From the NCBI RefSeq assembly GCF_032191775.1, contig NZ_CP132507.1, positions 1,575,001 to 1,639,000 of the forward strand: DNA of 64,000 nucleotides, written 5' to 3'. The translations under genes were made by a program, and so were the position numbers. The notes beneath the pieces were generated by a model. The model saw only the letters and a list, made by a program, of their open reading frames with translations. It was not told the origin of the DNA and made no database searches. Shown here one piece after another: positions 57,447-64,000 of the stretch. Source of the DNA: Rhodoferax mekongensis (GTDB taxonomy: Bacteria; Pseudomonadota; Gammaproteobacteria; Burkholderiales; Burkholderiaceae_C). The number at the start of each line of letters is the position of its first letter. Positions within the stretch are counted from its first letter, which is position 1.

Positions 57447-57460
57447 TTGATTTAGATCAG
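57447..57460 (+). promoter_or_regulatory. FNR/Anr-like box upstream of the chemoreceptor gene
   Basis: TTGATTTAGATCAG matches TTGAT-N4-ATCAA at 9 of 10 conserved positions, starting 2 bp after the LysR stop. It is a candidate oxygen-responsive site for the chemoreceptor; no convincing -10 was located at the expected distance. Confidence 0.4.
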
Positions 57461-57480
57461 TGAAATTGGTGTACAAACCC

Positions 57481-57504
57481 AAAATTCCTTAAGTCGGGAA
57501 TTTT
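57481..57504 (+). terminator. Hairpin after the LysR gene
   Basis: AAAATTCC (57481-57488) pairs with GGAATTTT (57497-57504) around an 8-nt loop, ending in T4. The stem is A/T-rich, so a weak intrinsic terminator is likely. Confidence 0.5.
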
Positions 57505-57538
57505 GTAGGGGCTTCCTACGATGTGCAAAGCCCCTACA
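57504..57538 (+). terminator. Second stem-loop in the chemoreceptor leader
   Basis: TGTAGGGGCTT (57504-57514) pairs perfectly with AAGCCCCTACA (57528-57538) across 13 nt, followed by GTTTT. It ends 19 bp before the chemoreceptor ATG and could be a terminator for the LysR transcript or an attenuator. Confidence 0.6.
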
Positions 57539-57557
57539 GTTTTGGAGAACAACACCG

Positions 57558-59099
57558 ATGCTCTTTTTCACCGGGCTACAGCGCCGTGTAGACAACGGCG
57601 CGCGCAAATTGGCCGCAGGATTGAACGGTGCCTTCACACTGGACACGGCGCAGCGCGTGAATGTGCAGGGCCGTAACGTCGGAACCTTGCGCAATGGTTC
57701 CCGGGTCTTGAATCTGGATTTCGCACTGCCCGATAGCTTTACCGGACAGACGGGCATGGTTGCCACCGTGTTTGCACGGGACGGCGACGATTTCATCCGT
57801 GTGACCACGTCGGTTCGCAAACTGGACGGCGAACGCGCCGTGGGCACCCCTCTCGACCGCTCACAGCCTGCCTACACCGATGTCATGCAGGGGCGTGCCC
57901 ATGTCGGCTACGCCATCATTTTCGGCAAGCAATACATTACCCATTACGAGCCCATCCGTGACAACAGCGGTCAGGTGATCGGCGTTTTGTTCGTGGGGCT
58001 GGACATCACTGCCTCACCGGGCATGGGTCTTTCGGCTTCGATGGCATGGCGTATTTCCGCCGTCTATGGCTTTGGCGAGGTGATCTTTCTTGCCTTGAGT
58101 GGCAAGTTCGACAGTGTGGCGGAAGTAGGCATGGGCCTGTTCATGATCGCTTTGTTGTGGATCACCACCTACGCCCTGATGAACCGCTACGTGGCGGCAC
58201 CTTTGAAGGCCGGACGCAGTGCATCGCAGCGCATGGCCTCTGGTGACCTGACGCGCCAAATCCATGTGGGCAGCAGTGATGACATCGGGCAGGTGCTGAT
58301 GGCCATCAACAGTATCAATGTCGGCTTGACCACCTTGATCGGCAAGGTGCGCAGTGCATCTGACGTGGTGTCCATGGGCACCAATGAAATTGCTGACGGC
58401 AATGTGGACCTGGCCAACCGCACGGAGAAACAGGCAGGCGAAGTGAATTCCGCAGCATCAGCGGTGCACGAGCTCACGACTACGGTGGCCCAAACCGCAG
58501 AGCAGGCGGCGCAAGTCAATAAGTTGGTCAGCTCGGTGTCGTCGGTGGCCAGTGGCGGAGGCGCCGTGGTGCAAGACGTGGTGAGCACCATGGGGCAGAT
58601 ATCGGCCAGTGCGAACAAGATCAACGACATCATTGCCCTGATTGAGGGCATTGCTTTCCAGACCAACATCCTCGCCCTGAACGCTGCGGTAGAGGCCGCG
58701 CGCGCTGGAGAGCAAGGGCGCGGCTTCGCAGTAGTGGCATCCGAAGTTCGCAGCCTTGCACAGCGATCTTCCACTGCAGCGCACGAAATCAAAGACCTGA
58801 TCAGTGCATCTGTCAGCAGTGTCGCCGCCGGCAGCGTACTGGTCGAAAAAACGCGCCAGTCTATGGAACAAATCACCGGCTCCATCGCCGAAGTGGTGCA
58901 CTACATCGATGGCATTGCCCACGCCAGCCAGGAGCAGCGGGCCGGCATTGAGAACGTGAACCGCAGCGTGTCAGAGATCGACCAGATGACGCAGCAGAAC
59001 GCTGCGCTCGTGGAAGAGGCCGCCGCTGCGGCCATGCGCATGCGTGATCAGGCACACACGCTGATCGAAGCGGTGAATACCTTCAAGACCCAACCCTGA
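57558..59099 (+). CDS. Chemoreceptor with Cache-like sensor but no leading membrane helix
   Basis: This 513-residue MCP has residues 30-152 resembling the membrane-proximal part of a Cache sensor (TGMVATVFARDGDDFIRVTT, LDRSQPAYTDVMQGRAHVGY, YEPIRDNSGQVIGVLFVGLD). No hydrophobic helix precedes it. Two hydrophobic segments follow (about 160-181 and 189-209), then HAMP (210-265) and the MCP hairpin with [20 protein letters not shown]. As read, the sensor and signalling parts would both face the cytoplasm. GGAG lies 10 bp before ATG 57558 and no upstream ATG is in frame. Position between a LysR gene and oxlT suggests sensing linked to formate/oxalate or redox state (inference). Confidence 0.88.
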   Translation: MLFFTGLQRRVDNGARKLAAGLNGAFTLDTAQRVNVQGRNVGTLRNGSRVLNLDFALPDSFTGQTGMVATVFARDGDDFIRVTTSVRKLDGERAVGTPLDRSQPAYTDVMQGRAHVGYAIIFGKQYITHYEPIRDNSGQVIGVLFVGLDITASPGMGLSASMAWRISAVYGFGEVIFLALSGKFDSVAEVGMGLFMIALLWITTYALMNRYVAAPLKAGRSASQRMASGDLTRQIHVGSSDDIGQVLMAINSINVGLTTLIGKVRSASDVVSMGTNEIADGNVDLANRTEKQAGEVNSAASAVHELTTTVAQTAEQAAQVNKLVSSVSSVASGGGAVVQDVVSTMGQISASANKINDIIALIEGIAFQTNILALNAAVEAARAGEQGRGFAVVASEVRSLAQRSSTAAHEIKDLISASVSSVAAGSVLVEKTRQSMEQITGSIAEVVHYIDGIAHASQEQRAGIENVNRSVSEIDQMTQQNAALVEEAAAAAMRMRDQAHTLIEAVNTFKTQP

Positions 59100-59191
59100 A
59101 TGCGGCACTGCAGCATTTAGTTTTTGAATCAATGCATGTGATGAATCCATTGGACTCATCCTGCTTGACCTGTGACACTTCGCCCGCCCCG

Positions 59192-59220
59192 TTGGACAGC
59201 GGCGAGCCAGTGTTTATATA
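59192..59220 (+). promoter_or_regulatory. Candidate sigma70 promoter for oxlT
   Basis: TTGGAC (59192-59197), a 17-bp spacer and TATATA (59215-59220) fit a vegetative promoter. The start point would fall close to the AAGGAG ribosome site (59227-59232), giving a very short leader. Confidence 0.4.
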
Positions 59221-59238
59221 AATCCTTAAGGAGACAAT

Positions 59239-60909
59239 ATGTCTGGACTACTCGACAAGGAACGGATCATTGCCGGTCCCGGTTTTAACCGTTGGCTGGT
59301 ACCGCCCGCCGCCCTCGCTATTCACCTGTGCATCGGCATGGCGTATGGCTTTTCCGTGTTCTGGCTGCCTTTGTCCAAAGCTTTGGGCATCAAGGAAGCC
59401 ATCAAGTGCGGACCTGACGTAGGTTTCTGGGGGCAGCTGTTCACTACCAGCTGCGACTGGCAGATTTCCACGCTGGGCTGGATGTACACCCTGTTCTTCG
59501 TGCTGCTGGGCTCCAGCGCTGCCACTTGGGGTGGCTGGTTGGAACGTGCCGGTCCGCGCAAGGCCGGTGTGGTGTCAGCGGTGTGCTGGTGCGGTGGCAT
59601 GTTGATCTCTGCAATCGGCATCAAGACTCACCAGTTCTGGCTGATGATTCTGGGCTCCGGCGTGATCGGTGGTATCGGTCTGGGCTTGGGCTATATCTCT
59701 CCGGTGTCGACCTTGATCAAGTGGTTCCCTGACCGTCGTGGCATGGCCACCGGCATGGCCATCATGGGCTTCGGCGGTGGTGCCATGATCGGCTCCCCCT
59801 TGGCTGCTGACCTCATGAAGTACTTCGCAACGCCCACCGACGTGGGTGTGATGCAGACCTTCGTGGTGATGGCGCTGATCTACTTCGTGTTCATGATGGC
59901 CGGCGCATTCGGCTATCGCGTTCCTGAAACCGGCTGGAAGCCTGCAGGCTGGACTCCTCCTCCTGCCCAAACCAGCAATGCCATGATCACCCAGAAGCAC
60001 GTGCACGTGAAAAAGGTGTGGGGCATTCCCCAGTTCTGGCTCATCTGGATGGTGTTGTGCATGAACGTGAGCGCCGGTATCGGTGTGATCGGTATGGCAT
60101 CTCCCATGTTGCAGGAAGTGTTCGGCGGCACCCTGATCGGTGTGCAAGCCAAATTCAGCGAGCTTGATGCACTCGTCAAGTCCACAGACGCCGCACAAGT
60201 GGATGTTGCCAAGAAGCAAATGGCTGCCATTGCAGCGGTGGCTGCCGGCTTTACCGCTTTGTTGAGTTTGTTCAACATCGGCGGCCGCTTCTTCTGGGCC
60301 AGCCTGTCCGACAAGATGGGTCGCAAAATGACCTATGTCGTGTTCTTTGTGCTGGGCGGGCTGATGTACTTCAGCGTTCCAGGCAGCGCGGCGGCAGGCA
60401 GCATCGTGCTCTTTGTAGGTGCCTTCTGTGTAATTTTGAGCATGTACGGCGGGGGCTTTGCCACTGTGCCGGCTTACCTGGCTGACATCTTCGGTACCCA
60501 GATGGTGGGCGCTATCCACGGTCGCTTGTTGACTGCTTGGGCTACCGCCGGTGTGTTGGGCCCTGTGGTGGTGAACTACATGCGCGAATACCAGCTGGGC
60601 CTGGGCTTGCCGCGTGAGCAGGTCTACAACCAGACCATGTACATCCTGGTGGGCATGCTGGTGGTGGGCTTGATCTGCAATTTGCTGGTCAAACCGCTGG
60701 ACAACAAGTGGTTCATGACCGATGCCGAACTGGCCGAAGAGAAGAAGCTGGCGCACGAGCGCGCGGCTGCGGCCGAAGTTGGTACGAGCTCCGGTGGCGC
60801 AGACACCATCCCTACATGGGTAGTGGCATTCGCTTGGTTGGCTGTGGGCCTGCCTTTGGCATGGGGCGTGTATCGCACCCTGCAGAGCGTCGCCAAGTTC
60901 TTCGCTTAA
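59239..60909 (+). CDS. Oxalate/formate antiporter-like MFS transporter
   Basis: This 556-residue membrane protein has 12 or more helices. The MFS motifs include WLERAGPRKAGVVSAVCW and WFPDRRGMATGMAIMGFGGG, with GRFFWASLSDKMGRKMTYVV in the second half. The OxlT-like (OFA) family is indicated by GLGLGYISPVSTLIKWFP and YGGGFATVPAYLADIFG. It is longer than OxlT (about 420): a cysteine-containing loop near 57-72, a central loop with Lys/Gln residues (about 305-335) and a C-terminal extension with an extra helix (about 525-545). Good AAGGAGACA precedes ATG 59239. It lies 27 bp before the fdsG-fdsB fusion, so it probably supplies formate or exchanges it for oxalate. Confidence 0.9.
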   Translation: MSGLLDKERIIAGPGFNRWLVPPAALAIHLCIGMAYGFSVFWLPLSKALGIKEAIKCGPDVGFWGQLFTTSCDWQISTLGWMYTLFFVLLGSSAATWGGWLERAGPRKAGVVSAVCWCGGMLISAIGIKTHQFWLMILGSGVIGGIGLGLGYISPVSTLIKWFPDRRGMATGMAIMGFGGGAMIGSPLAADLMKYFATPTDVGVMQTFVVMALIYFVFMMAGAFGYRVPETGWKPAGWTPPPAQTSNAMITQKHVHVKKVWGIPQFWLIWMVLCMNVSAGIGVIGMASPMLQEVFGGTLIGVQAKFSELDALVKSTDAAQVDVAKKQMAAIAAVAAGFTALLSLFNIGGRFFWASLSDKMGRKMTYVVFFVLGGLMYFSVPGSAAAGSIVLFVGAFCVILSMYGGGFATVPAYLADIFGTQMVGAIHGRLLTAWATAGVLGPVVVNYMREYQLGLGLPREQVYNQTMYILVGMLVVGLICNLLVKPLDNKWFMTDAELAEEKKLAHERAAAAEVGTSSGGADTIPTWVVAFAWLAVGLPLAWGVYRTLQSVAKFFA

Positions 60910-60936
60910 TTTTTCAAGAATACCAACAGGAACGCC

Positions 60937-62739
60937 ATGACAGCATCCAGCCTTGCTCCGCAGACCACCACAGTGGCATTGGCCACGGTGGAAGACATGC
61001 GGGAACGCATCCGTCGCAAAAGCAAACTCAAAGGTCGTCAGGCCGATGACGCTTCTGTGGCGGAGGTCCGGGCGTTGATTGGCGCAGCGCCTCACCGGCG
61101 TGACCTGTTGATTGAACACCTGCACAAGCTCAACGACGCCTACCGTTGCCTGCACGACAGGCATCTGGTGGCCCTGGCCAAGGAGATGAACATTCCCATG
61201 GCTGAGGTGTACGAGGTCGCCACCTTCTACCACCACTTTGAAGTGGTGCGGGGTGACGAGACCGTGCCGCAGCTGACTGTGCGGGTGTGCGATGGTTTGA
61301 GTTGTGAGATGGCCGGCGCCAAGGATTTGCTTGCGCGCCTGCCCTCCCTATTGGGAAATGAAGATGTTCGCGTGATTCCCGCGCCGTGTATCGGCCGTTG
61401 CGAACAGGCGCCTGCCGCAGTCGTGCATCAGCACCCTGTGCCCCGGGCGACCGAGGAGTCCATTGCGCAGCTGGTGAAAGACGCCAAAGGCGGACACCCC
61501 TCTGCGGAAGGTGCTACAGAATTTATAGCGTCCGCCTATGCGGAACGCGCCGTGTCCCCGGAACCCCATGCGGTGGAAGTAGCCCCCGGCTACACCGGAT
61601 ACGACACCTACAAGGCCAAGGGAGGCTACGCGCTGGCCGCCGCCCTGAGCCAGGGCACACAGGACGCCGAGTCCGTCATCAAGGCCATGGAAGATTCCGG
61701 TCTGCGAGGTCTGGGTGGCGCTGGTTTTCCGGCCGGGCGCAAGTGGCGCATCGTTCGCGATCAGCCTGCCCCCCGCCTGATGGCTGTGAACATTGACGAA
61801 GGCGAGCCCGGCACGTTCAAAGACCGTACCTACCTCGAGCGCGACCCGCACCGCTTCCTGGAAGGCCTGTTGGTGGCAGCCCAAGTGGTCGGCACGACAG
61901 CCTGCTACATCTACCTGCGGGACGAGTACCACGGCTGCCGTGCCATTCTGGAAACCGAGATCGCCAAGCTGCAGGCCAACCCGCCGTGCCCCTTGCCCGT
62001 CATTGAACTGCGCCGTGGCGCAGGTGCCTACATTTGCGGCGAAGAGTCCGCCATGATCGAAAGCATCGAGGGCAAGCGCGGCGAGCCCCGCATGCGCCCG
62101 CCTTACATCGCCCAGGTGGGCCTGTTCGGTCGTCCCACCCTGGAGCACAACTTCGAGACCCTTTATTGGGTGCGAGACATTGTGGAAAAGGGTGCCTCCT
62201 GGTTCAGCAGTTTCGGCCGCAACGGTCGCAAGGGCCTGCGCTCATTCAGCGTCAGCGGTCGCGTCAAGTTCCCCGGCGTGAAGCTGGCGCCTGCCGGTAT
62301 TTCGGTGGCTGAGCTGGTGGACGAATACTGCGGCGGCATGCTCGACGGGCACAAGCTGTATGCCTATCTGCCGGGCGGCGCGTCCGGTGGCATTTTTCCG
62401 GCCAGCTTGTCGCATGTGCCGCTCGACTTTGACACCTTGCAGCCGCACGGCGGCTTCATCGGATCGGCTGCGGTCATCGTGCTGAGCCAGCACGACAAGG
62501 CGCGCGATGCCGCTTTGAACATGATGCGTTTTTATGCCCACGAGAGTTGTGGTCAATGCACGCCCTGCCGCGTAGGTACGGCCAAGGCCGCTACGCTGAT
62601 GGAATCGCCCGTGTGGGACCACACCACACTGGAAGACTTGAACGTGGTGATGACGGATGCCTCCATCTGCGGTCTGGGCCAGGCGGCCCCGAATCCGGTG
62701 CGTTGCGTCCAGAAATACTTTGCACACGAGGTGAGCTAA
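60937..62739 (+). CDS. fdsGB: NAD-dependent formate dehydrogenase, fused gamma-beta subunit (FdsG-FdsB)
   Basis: This 600-residue protein joins two subunits that are separate in Cupriavidus. Residues 20-180 are the FdsG/NuoE-like thioredoxin-fold part with a 2Fe-2S site (Cys118, 123, 151, 155: VCDGLSCEMA, PCIGRCEQAP). Residues 220-600 are the FdsB/NuoF-like flavin part. It has the FMN site GLRGLGGAGFPAGRKW (256-271), NIDEGEPGTFKDR and CGEESAMIESIEG for FMN/NAD, and 4Fe-4S cysteines in ESCGQCTPCR and SICGLGQ. Together they pass electrons from FdsA to NAD. The linker (185-220) carries a repeat-like stretch. The stop TAA abuts the fdsA ATG. Confidence 0.95.
   Translation: MTASSLAPQTTTVALATVEDMRERIRRKSKLKGRQADDASVAEVRALIGAAPHRRDLLIEHLHKLNDAYRCLHDRHLVALAKEMNIPMAEVYEVATFYHHFEVVRGDETVPQLTVRVCDGLSCEMAGAKDLLARLPSLLGNEDVRVIPAPCIGRCEQAPAAVVHQHPVPRATEESIAQLVKDAKGGHPSAEGATEFIASAYAERAVSPEPHAVEVAPGYTGYDTYKAKGGYALAAALSQGTQDAESVIKAMEDSGLRGLGGAGFPAGRKWRIVRDQPAPRLMAVNIDEGEPGTFKDRTYLERDPHRFLEGLLVAAQVVGTTACYIYLRDEYHGCRAILETEIAKLQANPPCPLPVIELRRGAGAYICGEESAMIESIEGKRGEPRMRPPYIAQVGLFGRPTLEHNFETLYWVRDIVEKGASWFSSFGRNGRKGLRSFSVSGRVKFPGVKLAPAGISVAELVDEYCGGMLDGHKLYAYLPGGASGGIFPASLSHVPLDFDTLQPHGGFIGSAAVIVLSQHDKARDAALNMMRFYAHESCGQCTPCRVGTAKAATLMESPVWDHTTLEDLNVVMTDASICGLGQAAPNPVRCVQKYFAHEVS
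61513..61550 (+). repeat. Possible diverged repeat inside the FdsG-FdsB linker
   Basis: GCTACAGAATTTATAGCGTC then CGCCTATGCGGAACGCGC. The GCTAC..AATTTATAGC end resembles the tail of the dispersed family, but the GAGCTGCT palindrome is missing. It encodes about residues 193-205. Confidence 0.3.
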
Positions 62740-64000
62740 ATGAACGCGCCTGCCAAACACGTTGAATTCACGCCCCAGGTGATTACCTTCCATCTGGACG
62801 GAAAACCTGTGGAAGCCTTCGAAGGCGAGTCCATTTTGAAAGCGGCGGAACGCAGTGGTGTGTGTATCCCCCACCTTTGCTACAAGGACGGCCTGCGCGC
62901 CGACGGCAACTGTCGCGCTTGCGTGGTTGAGATCAAAGGCGAGCGGACGCTGGCCCCCAGCTGCTGCCGCAGTGCCACCGCCGGTATGGAAGTGCAGGCC
63001 AAGAGTGAGCGCGCCGTCAAAAGCCAGAAGATGGTGTTGGAAATGCTGCTCTCCGACATGCCGGACGAGGGCTACAAGTGGAATGATTCGGCAGCTGCCA
63101 CCCCTGATGCATCGCAGCAGCACGGCGAGCTGAGCGCCTGGGCTGCGCGCATGGATGTGTCTGTGCGCCCCGAACTCAAAGCCTTGCGACGCGAGCAACC
63201 CAAGGCGGATGTGTCGCACCCCGCCATGGCCGTCAATCTGGACGCCTGTATCCAATGCAACCGCTGTGTGCGCGCCTGCCGCGAAGAACAAGTCAATGAC
63301 GTGATCGGCTACGCCAATCGCGGCGCCCATGCCGAGATCGTGTTCGACCTGAACGACCCCATGGCGGACAGTACCTGTGTGGCCTGTGGCGAATGTGTGC
63401 AGGCCTGCCCGACCGGCGCGTTGATGCCCAAGTCGCACATCGGCACCCAAGTGGTCGACAAAAAAGTCGACTCGGTATGCCCGTTCTGTGGCGTGGGTTG
63501 CTTGTTGACTTACAACGTGAAAGACGACGTCATCGTGAGTGTGGAAGGGCGCGATGGCCCTGCCAACCACAACCGCTTGTGCGTCAAGGGCCGCTTCGGC
63601 TTCGACTACGCGCACAGCCCTCAGCGTCTGACGGTGCCCCTGATCCGCCGGCCCGGCGTCTCCAAAGATCCCGAGATGCTCAATAAGCTGAATCGCGATT
63701 CTTCCGACTGGTCTGAGGTGTTCCGTGAAGCGACTTGGGAGGAAGCTCTTGCCTTGTCCACCGGCAAGTTGCGCGGCCTGCGGGACACCTACGGCAACAA
63801 GGCCTTGGCTGGTTTCGGCTCTGCCAAGGGCAGCAACGAAGAAGCTTATTTGTTCCAGAAGCTGGTGCGCACCGGCTTCGGAAGCAACAACGTCGACCAT
63901 TGCACACGCCTGTGCCACGCCTCCAGCGTGGCGGCGCTGCTCGAAGGCGTGGGCTCCGGCGCGGTGAGCAACCAGGTCAATGACGTGGAGCACTCGGACC
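62740..64000 (+). CDS. fdsA: Formate dehydrogenase catalytic subunit FdsA, 3' end cut off
   Basis: The first 420 residues of the molybdenum subunit are present; the frame is open at the window edge. The N-terminal 2Fe-2S domain has Cys42, 47, 58, 61 and 75. A His/Cys segment and two 4Fe-4S sites follow (Cys170/173/176/180 and Cys213/216/219/223). A third 4Fe-4S site lies at the start of the catalytic domain (Cys247/250/254/281). In HCTRLCHASSV the second cysteine, Cys392 (TGC), sits where E. coli FdhF has selenocysteine, so this is a Cys-type, Mo-dependent enzyme. It oxidises formate to CO2 in the cytosol. The ATG directly follows the fdsGB TAA, so translation is coupled. Confidence 0.96.
   Translation, partial: MNAPAKHVEFTPQVITFHLDGKPVEAFEGESILKAAERSGVCIPHLCYKDGLRADGNCRACVVEIKGERTLAPSCCRSATAGMEVQAKSERAVKSQKMVLEMLLSDMPDEGYKWNDSAAATPDASQQHGELSAWAARMDVSVRPELKALRREQPKADVSHPAMAVNLDACIQCNRCVRACREEQVNDVIGYANRGAHAEIVFDLNDPMADSTCVACGECVQACPTGALMPKSHIGTQVVDKKVDSVCPFCGVGCLLTYNVKDDVIVSVEGRDGPANHNRLCVKGRFGFDYAHSPQRLTVPLIRRPGVSKDPEMLNKLNRDSSDWSEVFREATWEEALALSTGKLRGLRDTYGNKALAGFGSAKGSNEEAYLFQKLVRTGFGSNNVDHCTRLCHASSVAALLEGVGSGAVSNQVNDVEHSD

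Noticed and set aside
59575-61236. A 553-residue minus-strand frame opposite oxlT and fdsGB
   Set aside because: It is His/Gln-rich antisense shadow of two well-supported genes and spans their junction, which a real gene would not.
62242-63993. A 583-residue minus-strand frame opposite fdsGB and fdsA
   Set aside because: The sense strand encodes iron-sulfur motifs in order; the antisense frame has none and has shadow-like composition.

Overview
The window reads as chromosomal DNA of a betaproteobacterium in the Comamonadaceae (Rhodoferax/Curvibacter-like). Grounds for this are the high G+C codon use, the order gpmA-ctpA-moeB divergent from rhodanese-grxC-secB-gpsA, the panB-panC / scpA / DUF3460 group, a TctABC (Bug) transporter operon, and a dispersed GAGCTGCT..GCGC palindrome of a kind I associate with this family. 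The placement is inferred from gene content, not from a marker-gene search. No tRNA, rRNA, CRISPR array, insertion sequence or phage was seen. All calls come from reading the sequence; no database search was run.

Layout. 1-6.1 kb: a GGDEF protein cut by the left edge, moeB, an S41 C-terminal processing protease and gpmA on the minus strand; rhodanese, grxC, secB and gpsA on the plus strand. 6.1-13.8 kb: a cyanophycin locus with cphA and a second synthetase (cphA') whose Mur-ligase half looks dead, divergent from an unusual ABC exporter and a DUF1854 protein. 13.8-20.9 kb: a DUF1569 lipoprotein, panC, panB, scpA, DUF3460 and DUF2167 on minus; nadC, nadA and a DUF1232 protein on plus. 21-32 kb: signalling genes (MASE1-PAS-GGDEF-EAL, two chemoreceptors, a lone receiver, a hybrid histidine kinase) with chrA and a glutathione transferase between them. 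32-40.6 kb: a seven-gene operon joining a TctABC dicarboxylate/tricarboxylate transporter to a CoA-transferase, a MaoC-like hydratase, a CitE-like lyase and a PurB/PcaB-like lyase, with a divergent LysR. 40.6-46.9 kb: nadB, SulP, DUF1275 and metG. 47-51.3 kb: dienoyl-CoA isomerase plus a 2,4-dienoyl-CoA reductase fused to a SnoaL-like domain, apparently under a PadR repressor with two matching palindromic operators. 51.4-57.4 kb: a small P-loop kinase, azoR, LysR, a patatin phospholipase, apbC and LysR. 57.5-64 kb: a chemoreceptor, an OxlT-type oxalate/formate antiporter, a fused FdsG-FdsB diaphorase subunit and the start of fdsA, cut by the right edge.

How the genes work together. CphA and CphA' should make and extend the Asp/Arg storage polymer cyanophycin, with the exporter/DUF1854 pair as uncharacterised accessories. 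NadB, NadA and NadC supply de novo NAD from two places in the window. The Tct operon probably takes up a C4-C6 acid, activates it with CoA, hydrates it and cleaves it to central metabolites. The right end is a formate (and perhaps oxalate) oxidation module that delivers NADH.

The features least explained by ordinary annotation are: (i) a palindromic repeat with eight clear copies, two of them inside genes, one supplying a start region and two serving as terminators; (ii) a pair of large hairpins at 46972-47211 with different arms but the same loop core; (iii) the cyanophycin accessory genes; and (iv) three domain-architecture oddities (FadH-SnoaL, FdsG-FdsB, and a Cache chemoreceptor with no leading membrane helix).
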